Assembly: GCF_910592395.1 (NCBI RefSeq)
Contig: NC_088310.1
Location: 15,385,501-15,449,500 of the forward strand
Length of the DNA: 64,000 bases
DNA from: Lineus longissimus
Taxonomy: Eukaryota > Nemertea > Pilidiophora > Heteronemertea > Lineidae
Direction: 5' to 3'
Position numbers and translations under genes: made by a program. Shown piece after piece: positions 1 through 11,001 of the stretch (positions within the stretch are counted from its first letter, which is position 1; each line of letters opens with the position of its first letter). The notes under the pieces are model-generated. The model had not been told where the DNA came from. It searched no databases and worked only from the letters and a program-made list of their open reading frames with translations.

Positions 1-774
1 CCGTTCAAAAATGTGAAATCCTTAAGAAATGATGTGGGTTTGAGGGCCAGCCTTTCAACTGTTAAGCGGCGCCTCAGAGTGGCAGGACTAAACGGTTGCA
101 TTGCAGCACAGAAGGACAAACTAACTGATGCCCACAAGTTGAGCAGATACAACTTTGCAGTGGCTCATCAAGACTGGACTATTGAACATTGGCGTCAAGT
201 TGCATTCACTGATGAGAAGACTTTTGTCGTTGGAGATAATGGTCAAGTTTTCGTTCGCAGGCCAAAAGGCCAACGCTTTCATTCAGAATACATCAAAATT
301 GTTCAAAGAAGTGGTAGATTCAGCGTGCCTGTCTGGGCATGGATGAATTCACGTGGAGACGGACAGATAGTGCGTATAAATGGGAGGTTTAACCAGAATC
401 AGTATCTGCAAGTTCTTGCAGATCAGATGGACAACATTCATCATGCTTTTCCTGACAGACTTATTTATCAACAGGATAAAAGTCCAATACACACAGCTAG
501 GCGTGTTGGACAGTGGCTTCGTGACCGGGAAATTGAAGTTTTGGACTATCCTTTTAAAGGGGCTGACATGTCGCCAATTGAAAATGTTTGGTCAAAGGTT
601 CAGAGAGATGTGGACTTTACAAATGTTACTAATCAGGATGAACTGTGGCTTGCTGTCGAGGAAAGTTGGAATCGTCTTCGTGAGGACCACGAGTATTGGG
701 AGGGATTGGTTGTGTCACTTCCTGATAGAATGAGGGCTGTTATAGAATCTAGGGGTGACTGGACTAGGTTTTGA
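1..774 (+). CDS. Tc1/mariner-type transposase, 5' end cut off by the window
   Basis: This is the catalytic part of a Tc1-like transposase, the enzyme that cuts and pastes its own element at TA sites. The frame is open from base 1, so the N-terminal part lies outside the window. The remains of the helix-turn-helix region (RASLSTVKRRLRVAGL) come first. The DDE triad follows: FTDEKTF (D about residue 67 counted from base 13), YQQDKSPIHTA (D155) and MSPIENVW (E190). The last two are 34 residues apart, the DD34E signature of Tc1 elements. QQDKSP replaces the usual QQDNAP. The frame ends in a normal stop and no internal stop is seen. No 3' terminal inverted repeat could be assigned; the inverted repeat at 840-1098 is a separate structure. 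The family call is firm; whether the element is active cannot be judged. Confidence 0.9.
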   Translation, partial: PFKNVKSLRNDVGLRASLSTVKRRLRVAGLNGCIAAQKDKLTDAHKLSRYNFAVAHQDWTIEHWRQVAFTDEKTFVVGDNGQVFVRRPKGQRFHSEYIKIVQRSGRFSVPVWAWMNSRGDGQIVRINGRFNQNQYLQVLADQMDNIHHAFPDRLIYQQDKSPIHTARRVGQWLRDREIEVLDYPFKGADMSPIENVWSKVQRDVDFTNVTNQDELWLAVEESWNRLREDHEYWEGLVVSLPDRMRAVIESRGDWTRF

Positions 775-839
775 ATAAACTGTTGTTGTATGGTGATAGT
801 AAAGGTGGGGTAGAGACTAAGCACAGTAAAAAAACCCAC

Positions 840-1098
840 TATAGTCTGGTTCAATCTAGAGGTGAACCATTGGAATGCCAGTGTGGAACAGTCAATTTTG
901 ACCACAAGATTTTATTTGCGTGTTACCCTTATGAAATGAACTTCTGGCTGAGAATAGTCCATGGGCCAATGTTTATTATTGAGCAAGGTCATCCGATTCA
1001 TTATGCTATAACATGTAACCTTAATTATGTCATTATTGCCACACTCTAACCACAAACTACATTTCCAATGGTCCACCTCCAGGTTGAACCAGACTATA
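840..1098. repeat. Imperfect inverted repeat, about 35-bp arms (MITE-like)
   Basis: The left arm (840-875) begins TATAGTCTGGTTCAA and is repeated in inverse orientation at about 1063-1098, with several substitutions. The spacer is roughly 190 bp and AT-rich. Runs of A lie just outside the left arm and just inside the distal flank. It could be a small non-autonomous element or the folded 3' end of the neighbouring Tc1 element; the sequence does not decide. No gene is contained. Confidence 0.55.
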
Positions 1099-2534
1099 AA
1101 CATCTTTAAAAAAGCCCGTGTAGATTTCCCAAGTTTAGGCCATGAATTACACTAAAAATAAATGCCAAGTTACAAAATAATTTCTCTCCATTTTCCTTTG
1201 ACAATAGCAGTTGTTATTCAATAAGACCATAATCTGATCAGCTTCTATTCAAGATGATCAATGAATGCAAAATAACCCATAAAAGGCCTCATTGGACCTT
1301 TGTTAATAGGGAAGTGGTGAAGCTTGAGGGGTCATCTCGGAGTGCTGTTCACTGAACACAGAAACAGAGTGCCAAAATCCCAACAAAGTTGCCATTTTCA
1401 CGTTAAAAAATCAAATATTTTGAAAATTTTTGATGGTAATATCCATCTATGCAGTAACAAGAAGATGTTACAGGTGAAAATTTTCAGGAATTGCAGAGTT
1501 TAAGAAAATCTCAATTGGACCGGTAATCTTTGAACAACGACAAAACCGAAGTCCGCCCATTGATCAGAAAAATCATTTTGCCAAATGATGGACAAATGAC
1601 CTAACTACCATGCATCAGAAATTGGTGAAAAAATATTGGGGAATAACGGAGTAATTTACAAATATCAGGTGGTTAATAACTTCTGACCGAGATTGTACAT
1701 CACTTTCTATGCCGGCAAGCTCCAGCAATTCGAGGCCTTCGGCGCCCGTGATATCCTAAAACGCCCTCAATAGTTGACTCATTGGTAGCTCATCAATCGG
1801 TTCATCCACGGCCAACCTTGCAAACACGGACGGCGGTTCCTGCATTGCCCGCATCATTTTCAACAGGGACACCTTATCCAATCCGTTCATGGAATGCCTC
1901 TTCTTTAATACCGTCACCGACGGTACCACCATCTGGAAATAGACACGCAGTTTAATCAATACCAAAGAAGTGCATGTCCCTATCCCCTCTACACATTCTC
2001 GTATAGGCCTAGGTGCCTTTGCGTGCCTGGAATCATTACGCTATGCATTGACATACCGCCATTGCAGTACCATGCACACATAGTTCTTTATCGAAACTCA
2101 AACACTAAAATTAATGAGTGCAAGAAGCAATAAAATATTACTCTATTTGAAACACTGCCTTACATATGAAGGGAAGTGGACATGGTGGAGCCGTTTAGAA
2201 TATATGCACTAGCCTACATTTCGTATTCCGAATGCCGGACGGACGCCATATTTCATGCAAGCATGGCTTACACCACATTTTTGCCCCCTGGCATTTTGCC
2301 TCCTGGCTAAAATCCATCAACAACCACTTTATATTTCCACTTTTTCTCCACAATTTCCTCTATTCTTTCCTCTTTATATATATGCCCTCATATATCTTCC
2401 AAAATCAGAAATATAGAGAAGAAAGCAGAACATATTCACCTTTCCGAGGAGCTGAAATTCCGTGCCATGACGTCCGATCTCCGCGAAACGAGAAGTGACG
2501 TATCAATGATCGTCACGTGACCACACTAAGAATG
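1099..2534. other. Intergenic, no supported gene
   Basis: AT-rich DNA with frequent stops. The stretch 1695-1965 is richer in GC, and its minus strand has a 69-codon frame (1965-1756) without recognisable motif. It may be a retroelement relic, but I cannot name it. Confidence 0.5.
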
Positions 2535-2537
2535 TAA

Positions 2538-3226
2538 GGCAGAGTTCGACTGTAACCCGAGGTTGGACTCGGTCGGGTCGAGCTCCAGTCGAACTTCATT
2601 TTTTCCGCGGGTACCGACCCGAGTGACGTCATATCTGACCTAGTTAGCTACTCGGGCTCAACCCTCGATGGCATGAGCGTTGAACTCAGCAGACTCGACA
2701 AAAACCACGTGACAAAATGGCGGCCTCGAAAACGTAAGGGATAAATTCGTGATTTTTACATTGTTATATCCAATATTGTGTACTCCTGTAATAACGCTGT
2801 TGATAAATATTGATAGCTGTACCACCGACATGTTCGGAAACCAGATCGGGATAAAGTTCGGTCAAAAGTGTCTCGAACACCCCCCTTCCAACTCTGAAGT
2901 GGGCTCTGAAGTCCTGCAAACTGAATTGCGGGATAACATTTTCTGCAAATCCAGTTATTTTGGGCACCCATTTCCTTCTGGCGAACAAACATAGTGTCCA
3001 TAAATGTTCTTGACTTGTCAGCTCTACATCTATTGTACTATTGGGAAAAATGAAGTCTAAAAATTCGTATATTGCCGCTATATCCGCCATGTTTAAACAA
3101 ACCAAATCAACCCGAACCGACTCGACTGCGTTCGCGTGCTACCCCTACTCGACATGCGCATTTAAGGCATGATGTCATCGCCTGAGGAACTCTAAGCCGA
3201 CCCTAGAGTTACAGTCGAACTCAGCC
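2538..3226 (-). mobile_element. PIF/Harbinger deletion derivative with intact termini
   Basis: Both ends carry the terminal inverted repeat GGCTGAGTTCGACTGTAAC (GGCAGAGTT... at the left end), and the element is bounded on each side by TAA (2535-2537 and 3227-3229). A 3-bp TWA duplication is the hallmark of PIF/Harbinger insertion. At 689 bp the element is too short to be autonomous; a full transposase alone needs about 1 kb. It keeps the N-terminal part of a transposase ORF on the minus strand, so it looks like an internal-deletion copy moved by a related full-length element. Both ends are rich in GTCGGGTCGAG-type sequence. Confidence 0.85.
2764..3105 (-). pseudogene. N-terminal fragment of a Harbinger transposase
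   Basis: The 113-codon frame contains DFRAHFRVGRGVFETLLTEL. This corresponds to the F-R-(M/V)-S-x-x-T-F-x-x-L segment at the start of PIF/Harbinger transposases; the same segment in the element near 25 kb reads KFRMSRATFDKL. None of the DDE catalytic blocks follows, because the frame stops shortly before the left end of the 689-bp element. It is therefore a remnant. The start ATG at 3105 sits about 120 bp inside the right TIR, a normal place for the first exon. A short regulatory product cannot be excluded, but nothing indicates one. Confidence 0.7.
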
Positions 3227-3229
3227 TAA

Positions 3230-4861
3230 CATGTTCCAACTTTGCTCGCAAACGCCAGGTAACCTCCACAATTGACATAATTGAGTACCCCGTAACGCGG
3301 AGGTCGGTTAATAGGTCGGGTCATCAATGTCTATTGTTGGAGTAAAATGGACATCCTCGCTATTGTTAGAGTAAAAATTGACAACTTCGCTGGACTTAGA
3401 ACATTTTTCAAATCAGGCCTAGTCAGACGGCGAGCTATGCGAGGAACTACTGTATGTCAGATAGTTGATCATAAGTAAAGTGATTCTGACCGGTTTTATC
3501 GGCATATTTTTGACCGGTTTTCGGCATCAAAATCACCAATGGTCGACCAAATTACTAGTATTTCAGTGTGTGTTTATGCATTACTCGTTCAGTGTACAGG
3601 ATTCATATTGCTAGCTTGCCATGCATTGGGTTACTGTCTACATTTTCCAGGCAATAGTTTGGCAGTAGGTGGTTATGAATGCATATTCCTTGCACCAAAA
3701 AAACGATTGTTCTTAGTAATGAGTCCATGATAACGTTATGTAAGAGGCATGTGCTGATCTATGTGGTGTATAGACACTTTTAAGATGTAGTATTGAGATG
3801 TACCCCTTTTAATATTCTCTTTATTTCATTTTTTCAATTGTCCAATGCTCAGTATATCTTCTTCTTAATTACTTACCCGAAACAACATGTTCACAATTAC
3901 GTAAGGGTGGTTTTGAGAGCCGTAACTTTACTTCTAAGAGAGTCTTTCAATAAGATTTTGCTTTCAACAAGTAACTTAGATCTGAACTCATTTGGATAAT
4001 TTCGCCGAATATATATGTAGATACCATAAATTGGCAATTACAACTTAATCGCATAGCGAACTGTAGTGCCAATCATTCTACCGTTGTCTTTCCGAGGTTG
4101 CGCCCAATTTCGACTCCAACGGCATGGAGGTGCCTAGGCCAATGAATTTTAAACTACACTACAACTCTCAATTTTCCTTCACCATTTTTGACGTTTCCTG
4201 ACATTATGTCTTCCAGCTTGGTCGAGTATGACTTCGATGAAGTCCATCGTGTTTTCTCCTAACAGTTGCCACACAATTCGTTCAACATGCTTTTCGTTTT
4301 CTGCACTTTATGCAACATACACGACCAGATTTATGGCATTACCCACGTCAGTTTATGTGACGTGTTGTAATGTGTTCGGTCATAGTCACCGTTGTGCGTT
4401 CTTGCATGGGAGGGGGGGGGGGGGCAATCAATTTCCAGTGAGAGGATTCGGACAGTGTCAATAAGTTACTGTCCACTATGGTTACCACAGCGCTGACGAC
4501 AAAAGTAAGTAAGTAAAGTTACATTTACATGGCGCTATTTCCACTTTAGAAATGCTCAAAAGCGCCAATAACAAACTTGGAAACTCCAGCAGATTCAACA
4601 GCGAATAATTCCTGTTTTATGGCACTCGAGGTGTATTTGCTGGTAGACATCTATAGATGATAACTTAAAGACATCTGTTAGTAAGTTTATATTGATATAG
4701 CTGTCTTGAATATGTAGAAAAAGCAGTATGTTTTGTAGACCTATGCCTAATTCAGGGTATAAAATGCGCTTATCTATCCCATAGCTACGGTGGCCCATAG
4801 AGGACATGCGTTTATTTTCAATATATTAGAATATTTTTCTTTTACAATGCGATTTTTTTCT
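3230..4861. other. Intergenic, no supported gene
   Basis: No credible ORF. Small local duplications are visible: a 36-bp unit around 3340-3400 (TCAATGTCTATTGTTGGAGT and a variant) and two GACCGGTTTT units near 3490-3530. A G run lies at about 4410-4422. The segment at 4793-4842 recurs in direct orientation at 5262-5313. Confidence 0.5.
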
Positions 4862-5665
4862 CTCGAATTACAACCGCCGTCGGATTTATTTCTCACCGCC
4901 GAAAAAATAATTCCCACCGCCGGGTTAAAAATAATTCCCACCACCGCGGTGGAAAATAATATCCACCGCGGCGAAAATAATATCCACCGCGTAAAGAGAA
5001 ATGTTTACAACCACGATTGTGGCTGGACTAGTATCAGGTCAAGGAGAGTAACAACATAAGAAAGATCAGAGCGGCAGCTAATTCGTTATTGACATCGCAA
5101 GGATGAAGACAATTGAAGAGGTAGGTCATTGACATTGTATTATTCAGGTCTACTGCCACAATCTACTAAATCAAAGCAGAGCCTATCATTACAAAGAGCC
5201 GGCATCTTCACAGCACAGGACATAGCCTAGCCTAGTAGCTGGCCGGGGGCATCCGTACGTTGGTCCATAGAGGACATGCGTTTATTTTCAATATACTAGA
5301 ATATTTTTCTTTTTAATTTTATTCTGCTTTGATTTAGTAGCTTGTGGCAGTAGACCTAAATAATGCAATGTCAATAACGAATGTCAATAGCGATGTCAAT
5401 AACGAATTAGCTCCCGCTCCGATCTTTCTTATGTTGTTACTCTCCTTGGCCTGATATTAGTCCAGTCACAATCGTGGTTGTAAACATTTCTCACCGCGGT
5501 GGATATTATTTTCCACCGCGGTGGGTATTATTTCCACTGCGGTGGATACTATTTCCCACCGCGGTGGATATTATTTTCCACCGCGGTGGTGGGAAATATT
5601 ATTTTTAACCCGGCGGTGGGAATTATTTTTTCGGCCTTGAGAAATAAATCCGACGGCGGTTGTAA
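4862..5665. repeat. Large imperfect palindrome containing CCGCGG arrays
   Basis: The left half (4862-5190) is repeated in reverse orientation in the right half (5330-5665). Matching landmarks are the segment ending GTTTACAACCACGATTGTGG on the left against its reverse complement near 5470, and ATCAAAGCAGAGCC on the left against GCTTTGATTTAGTAGC on the right. Each arm carries tandem copies of a unit of about 22 bp centred on the self-complementary core CCACCGCGGTGG. The structure is typical of a foldback-like, non-coding element. Short frames rich in H-R-G-G-Y-Y come only from the tandem unit. Confidence 0.75.
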
Positions 5666-6565
5666 GTGCCAAGTGCCATAGAACAGAAATTATACGCCGT
5701 GGAATCGGCCTGAGTTTTCAAATTTGTTTTTGTCGTCTGCTAGCGCTGTGGTTACCATAGTGGACAGTGACTTGCTGACACTGTCCGAATCCCAACACTG
5801 ATTTCGGGGGTTATTCGGCACATTTTGATTTGATGAGGAGGTGTGTTGGAGGCGCGGTTTAAAATGTTTCAATGACATTGATTGATCGAATGAATCAGTG
5901 TCGCCACATTTTCAGCGCGTGCAGAACTAATATTACATAATATTGGTCAAGAAGACACAGACCCGAGTTGGTTTAGCGGTGTTATTCTTGTCCTCTCTAA
6001 CTTTAAAGAATTTCTCGGATTTCTCAAGAGGCACTCGACGGATCGAATTGAAACCAACGCAGTTCGTTAGAGGAAATCAATATCTCTAATTTAAGACCAA
6101 AAAATCGAAGACCCGATAAGATACGACTGTTTGCTTTACAATTATCTGATGAAAACGTTCAATTACGTAATTCTTAGTGAGACCTTTATGTTTATTCCTT
6201 TATAGTGTTATTCATGTTTATTCAACGGACGAATAAAAAGATAATCTGGGCTCAAAACGGCGCTAAGCGGTACAATTCACTAGTTTGGGCCTTCTATTCC
6301 CCGTTATGAACTTTTTCACTTTCAGTTTTCTAAGAAACAGCATATCTGATTTTGCACCAATAGATATTGGAACTACGGTGCTAAGGAAAGCTCAGAAGGT
6401 AGGGTTTTTCTGTTATGATTTTATATGGCTATCTTACCCCTCAAATAAATAAAAAATAGCCGTCTATGAGCATGTTGGTATGTAAAACAACGGCCTTTAA
6501 AAGGAATGCACTTGGGCTCCATTAGAAACACTAGCATATACCCATGGAGCGGGCAAAGTTGAAAT
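5404..6565 (+). repeat. Duplicated block A, copy 1
   Basis: This segment of about 1.16 kb recurs in the same orientation at 7472-8655 with scattered substitutions and a few small indels, so the duplication is fairly recent. It begins AACGAATTAGCTCCCGCTCC and ends next to the GAGCGGGCAAAGTTG inverted repeat. It includes one half of the CCGCGG palindrome. No gene is recognised in it; the common 62-codon minus frame (5690-5878) has no family match I know. Confidence 0.8.
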
Positions 6566-7427
6566 GTAATATACATCTATACTATAATGCGCGTTGTGGC
6601 CGCTGTTTAGGAGGTAATTTTTGTTTCAAAATTGGGCCTTGGAAATACGTCGAATTCTTGTAACCTTCGGCTTCGTAGGTCTGGATCATACGTAAGAGTG
6701 TCACTGAGGGTGTCATACGTCGAATATCTTCGTGGTTTTAGAATAAATAACAACTTTTCAGAGAGCACGTCGACTGGAGAGCTCCGCTCATTCTCAAAAG
6801 CATACACAAACTTCACGCATATTCTCCCTGCCACATCAGTATTAGCTTCCAGCACGTATGTAGTGCTATACAACCTGGTCCATGGTGCAGGGTATTAGCA
6901 GGGAGATTAATGATTAGCCTGTTCTATTTTAGTTCTATTCGAGAAACACTGACCTGAGTGATAAGGCAAATTCTGCAGAGTGGCCTACCGGAACATGCAG
7001 TCACGGTATCAATAAACAGTTATGCCAGGATGGACAAAATATGTACAGTGGCCAGCGCTTGCTCTTTGATTTATTCTTTACTGACTGATGTTGTCAGTTT
7101 GAATTGCGTTCTGCATCTCTCCATGCGCCTGGCTTTGGTCCGACAGTGGCATTGGGTACGGGAGTGGGTAGGTGATATGCCTTATATGTGAGGGCCTTAT
7201 TTGGAACAGGACCTGCTGTCACTGGTCTCAATGCATTGTGCAAAATAGCGTACTCCAATCAATCTATTAGGGGTTGCATGTAGATAGCAGCAATAAGTCC
7301 CTAAATGCAGTTAATTTCGTGTTTAACCTTTAATAAAACTTCAGTAACGTTAGAAATTTAATGTAGCTCAATCATCGTGCCCATTTAACTAATGTATATT
7401 ACATTTCAACTTTGCCCGCTCCATGGG
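6541..7427 (+). repeat. Segment S flanked by 36-bp inverted repeats, copy 1
   Basis: The ends are CCCATGGAGCGGGCAAAGTT... (6541-6576) and its reverse complement (7392-7427). The roughly 815-bp core recurs inverted at 8665-9471. An 88-codon frame occurs on each strand of the left part of the core (6607-6873 minus, 6632-6898 plus), but neither has recognisable motifs, and the minus-strand frame is broken by a stop in the second copy. The structure fits a transposon with short TIRs or an invertible segment. No transposase is encoded. Confidence 0.7.
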
Positions 7428-7471
7428 TATATGCCAGTGAGTTAAATGTGCACGATGATTGAACTACATTA

Positions 7472-8655
7472 ACGAATTAGCTCCCGCTCCGATCTTTCTT
7501 ATGTTGTTACTCTCCTTGACCTGATATTAGTTCAGTCACAATCGTGGTTGTAAACATTTCTCACCGCGGTGGATATTATTTTCGCCGCGGTGGATATTAT
7601 TTCCCACCGCGGTGGGTATTATTTACACTGCGGTGGATACTATTTCCCACCGCGGTGGATATTATTTTCCACCGCGGTGGTGGGAAATATTATTTTTAAC
7701 CCGGCGGTGGGAATTATTTTTTCGGCCTTGAGAAATAAATCCGACGGCGGTTGTAAGTGCCAAGTGCCATAGAACAGAAATTATACGCCGTGGAATCGGC
7801 CTGAGTTTTCAAATTTGTTTTTGTCGTCTGAAAGCACTGTGGTTACCATAGTGGACAGTGACTTGCTGACACTGTCCGAATCCCAACACTGATTTCGGGG
7901 GTTATTCAGCACATTTTGATTTGATGAGGAGGTGTATTTGAGGCGCGGTTTAAAATGTTTCAATGACATTGATTGATAGAATGAATCAGTGTCGCCACAT
8001 TTACAGCGCGTGCAGAACTAATATTACATAATATTGTTCAAGAAGACACACACCCGAGTTGGTTTAGCGGTGTTATTCTTGTCCTCTCTAACTTTAAAGA
8101 ATTTCTCAGATTTCTCAAGAGGCACTCGACGGATCGAATTGAAACCAACGCAGTTCGTTAGAGGAAATCAATATCTCTAATTTAAGACCAAAAAATCGAA
8201 GACCCAATAAGATACGACTGTTTGCTTTACAATTATCTGATAACATTCAATTACGTAATTCTTAGTGAGACCTTTATGTTTATTCCTTTATGGTGTTATT
8301 CATGTTTATTCAACGGACGAATAAAAAGATAATATGGGCTCAAAACGGCGCTAAGCGGTACAATTCACTAGTTGGGGCCTTCTATTCCCTGTTATGAACT
8401 TTTTCACTTTCAGTTTTCTCAGAAACAGCATATGTGATTTTGCACAAATATATGTTGGAACTACGGTGCTAAGGAAAGCTCAGAAGGTAGGGTTTTTCTG
8501 TTATGATTTTATATGGCTATCTTACCCCTCAAATAAATAAAAAATAGCCGTCTATGAGCATGTTGGTATGTAAAACAACGGCCTTTAAAAGGAATGCACT
8601 TGGGCTCCATTAGAAACACTAGCATATATCCATGGAGCGGGCAAAGTTGAAATGT
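7472..8655 (+). repeat. Duplicated block A, copy 2
   Basis: Second direct copy of the block seen at 5404-6565. The CCGCGG array here has six units (about 7564-7679) against five in copy 1, so the array changed length after duplication. Downstream of it the S segment lies in the opposite orientation compared with copy 1. Confidence 0.8.
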
Positions 8656-9471
8656 GATATACATTAGTTAAATGGGCACGATGATTGAACTACATTAAAT
8701 TTCCAACGTTACTGAAGTTTTATTAAAGGTTAAACACGCAATGAACTGCATTTAGGGACTTATTGCTGCTATCTACATGCAACCCCCAATAGATTGATTG
8801 GAGTACGCTATTTTACACAATGCATTGAGACCAGTGACAGCAGGTCCTGTTCCAAATAAGGCCCTCACATATTAGGCATATCACCTACCCACTCCCGTAC
8901 CCAATGCCACTGTCGGACCAAAGCCAGGTGCATGGAGAGATGCAGAACGCAATTCAAACTGACAACATCAGTCAGTAAAGAATAAATCAAAGAGCAAGCG
9001 CTGGCCACTGTACATATTTGTCCATCCTGGCATAACTGTTTATTGATACCCTGACTGCATGTTCCGGTAGGCCACTCTGCAGAATTTGCCTTATCACTCA
9101 GGTCAGTGTTTCTCGAATAGAACTAAAATAGAATAGGCTAATCATTAATCTCCCTGCTAATACCCTGCACCATGGACCAGGTTGTGTAGCACTACATACG
9201 TGCTGGAAGCTAATACTGATGTGGCAGGGAGAATATGCGTGAAGTTTGTGTATGCTTTTGAGAATGAGCGGAGCTCTCCAGTCGACGTGCTCTCTGAAAA
9301 GTTGTTATTTATTCTAAAACCACGAAGATATTAGACTTATGCAAACTCAGTGACACTCTTACGTATGATCCAGGCCTACGAAGCCAAAGGTTGCAAGAAT
9401 TCGACGCATTTCCCAATTTTGAAACAAAAATAACCTCCTAAATAGCGGCCACAACGCGCATTATAGTATAG
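8630..9471 (-). repeat. Segment S, copy 2, inverted relative to copy 1
   Basis: The left boundary keeps the CCATGGAGCGGGCAAAGTTG repeat (8630-8664). The core then reads as the reverse complement of 6577-7391 and ends at GCGCATTATAGTATAG (9471). The second 36-bp boundary repeat is missing at the right end. The plus-strand equivalent of the 88-codon frame now carries a TAG after the R-R-Y codons, so it is not conserved as coding sequence. Confidence 0.75.
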
Positions 9472-10460
9472 ATGAGACATAATTCAGAGCTAACAGATTC
9501 TTTTCATAAAAACGTGCGGTTTCCAGTTCAGGGGATCTCGGGCCTATATTAACCTCGGAGGTATATAAAATTTCTATGGTTTTGAGCTCTGCATTGCATC
9601 CCCAGTGGAGTAAAGGTGCTTATTCTGTGATATGTCAATATCAAAGAGGTACGCATTGTATCCCTGTGTTCCGAAATGGTGGGTGGTCCATGATATTTAA
9701 ACATCTTCATGCATCTTGGTATAAGGACATCCAGTTTTGCGTCTATTGCCAATTTTATCCTTCAAATGAAATATTTGACATTCTGCGAGTATTTTGGTAT
9801 GTTGCACAAGGCTAATTCATGGATAGAATTGGTACTGCCCTGGAATAACGCGGAACAAGTCCTATTTGTCCAACAGACATGCACAATTTCTTGCAACTCC
9901 CAGTTCAGACCATATCGCGCTCAAATGGCTTGGGTGGGATAGGCTCTTTTACTCACGGTAATATAACATTGTTTAAGGTTTTGAGCTTTCCTAATTACCT
10001 AAGTGGAGTACAGGTCGATATTATTATATATGTTTATTCGTACTACTTTCCGTTGTACAGATAACAAAAAAATATAATATATGATATATGATGTGATACC
10101 ATACCTCAATCGAGAAGACGTGAATATGATTGGCTTGGGTGGGATAGGCTCTTTTACTCAAGGTAATGTAACATTGTTTGAGGTTTTGAGCTTTCCTAAT
10201 TACCTAAGTGGAGTACATGTCGATATATGATGTGATACCATACCTCAATCGAGAAGACGTGAATATGATTGGTTTGTCCAAGTCACGGGAGCGGGCAACA
10301 TATCGCTATGTTTTTTTCCTGGGCTTCACAATGTTACAGCTTTTGTTGCCTTTAAGAGAAAGTTACTTTATAAAGCATTTCGCTACATCATTCATCGACT
10401 CATCCCACAAATGCAATGTTTTACGGCTTGGCTGTCTTATAAGAGCTAGGAGATTATTTT
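9472..10460. repeat. Intergenic with a local tandem duplication
   Basis: A segment of about 105 bp beginning GATTGGCTTGGGTGGGATAG-like sequence and containing CCTAATTACCTAAGTGGAGT occurs at about 9925-10025 and again at 10129-10230; a weaker relative lies near 9580-9620. The stretch GTGATACCATACCTCAATCG is likewise doubled (about 10092 and 10231). At 10021-10045 the sequence TATATGTTTATTCGTAC matches the 3' tail of the LINE ending near 53.9 kb, so a truncated LINE tail on the minus strand is possible. No gene is seen. Confidence 0.55.
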
Positions 10461-10562
10461 AGCGGGCAACATTGCTATATCTCATACCTCAAGTGAAATT
10501 CCGTGAATATGATTGGCTGATACACATCACGTGACCGTGTGGTATTCACAATGTTGCCCGCT
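10461..10562. mobile_element. Tiny inverted-repeat element (about 100 bp)
   Basis: AGCGGGCAACATTG at the left is matched by CAATGTTGCCCGCT at the right, giving 14-bp perfect TIRs around a spacer of about 74 bp. A further half-site (AGCGGGCAACAT) lies at about 10290. No target duplication is evident, so the MITE call is tentative. Confidence 0.45.
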
Positions 10563-10937
10563 CCAGCCGGTCGACATTTTTCCTTGTATCCCGGCGTGGC
10601 GACATTTGGCATGTGTCCCTCCATGGCGGGGGAATTTATATCATAGGGAGTTTCCGCAAAGCCCCCGAAACGCCAACATGAACACCTCTCTCATTGTTTG
10701 ACCTCTTGATAACGATGTCGAACAATGTGATAGGCGTTCACGTAAACGTTTCGGGAGGATTGCAAAAAACTCCCTAATGTCTTTTCCTTTGCCCCGTAAA
10801 CGCAATGTTACACATTTAGCTGCATTTTAAGAGAAGATTATTTTTGTCAGACAACCTTTTGCGACAGATGTCTATTTCTTAGCCACTCAATAGGCCCATG
10901 CACTAGTGTCCAGTGCATGTATGATATACACTAATAT

Positions 10938-11001
10938 ATGTGTAACCCTAACTCTAACCCTAAACCTAACCCTAACCTTAACCCTAACCCTAACCCCTAA
11001 C
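10938..11001 (-). repeat. Interstitial telomere-like tract, degenerate (TTAGGG)n
   Basis: About ten CCCTAA-type hexamers lie in tandem, with CTCTAA, CCTTAA and AAACCTAA variants and one 7-mer. TTAGGG on the minus strand is the telomere repeat of most deuterostomes and many other animals, but not of most insects (TTAGG) or nematodes (TTAGGC). Ordinary sequence resumes on both sides, so this is internal, not a chromosome end. Confidence 0.85.

Noticed and set aside
7569-7772. H-R-G-G-Y-Y repeat protein (also 5499-5681)
   Set aside because: The frame comes from the 22-bp CCGCGG array; it is not conserved upstream and lies in a hairpin.
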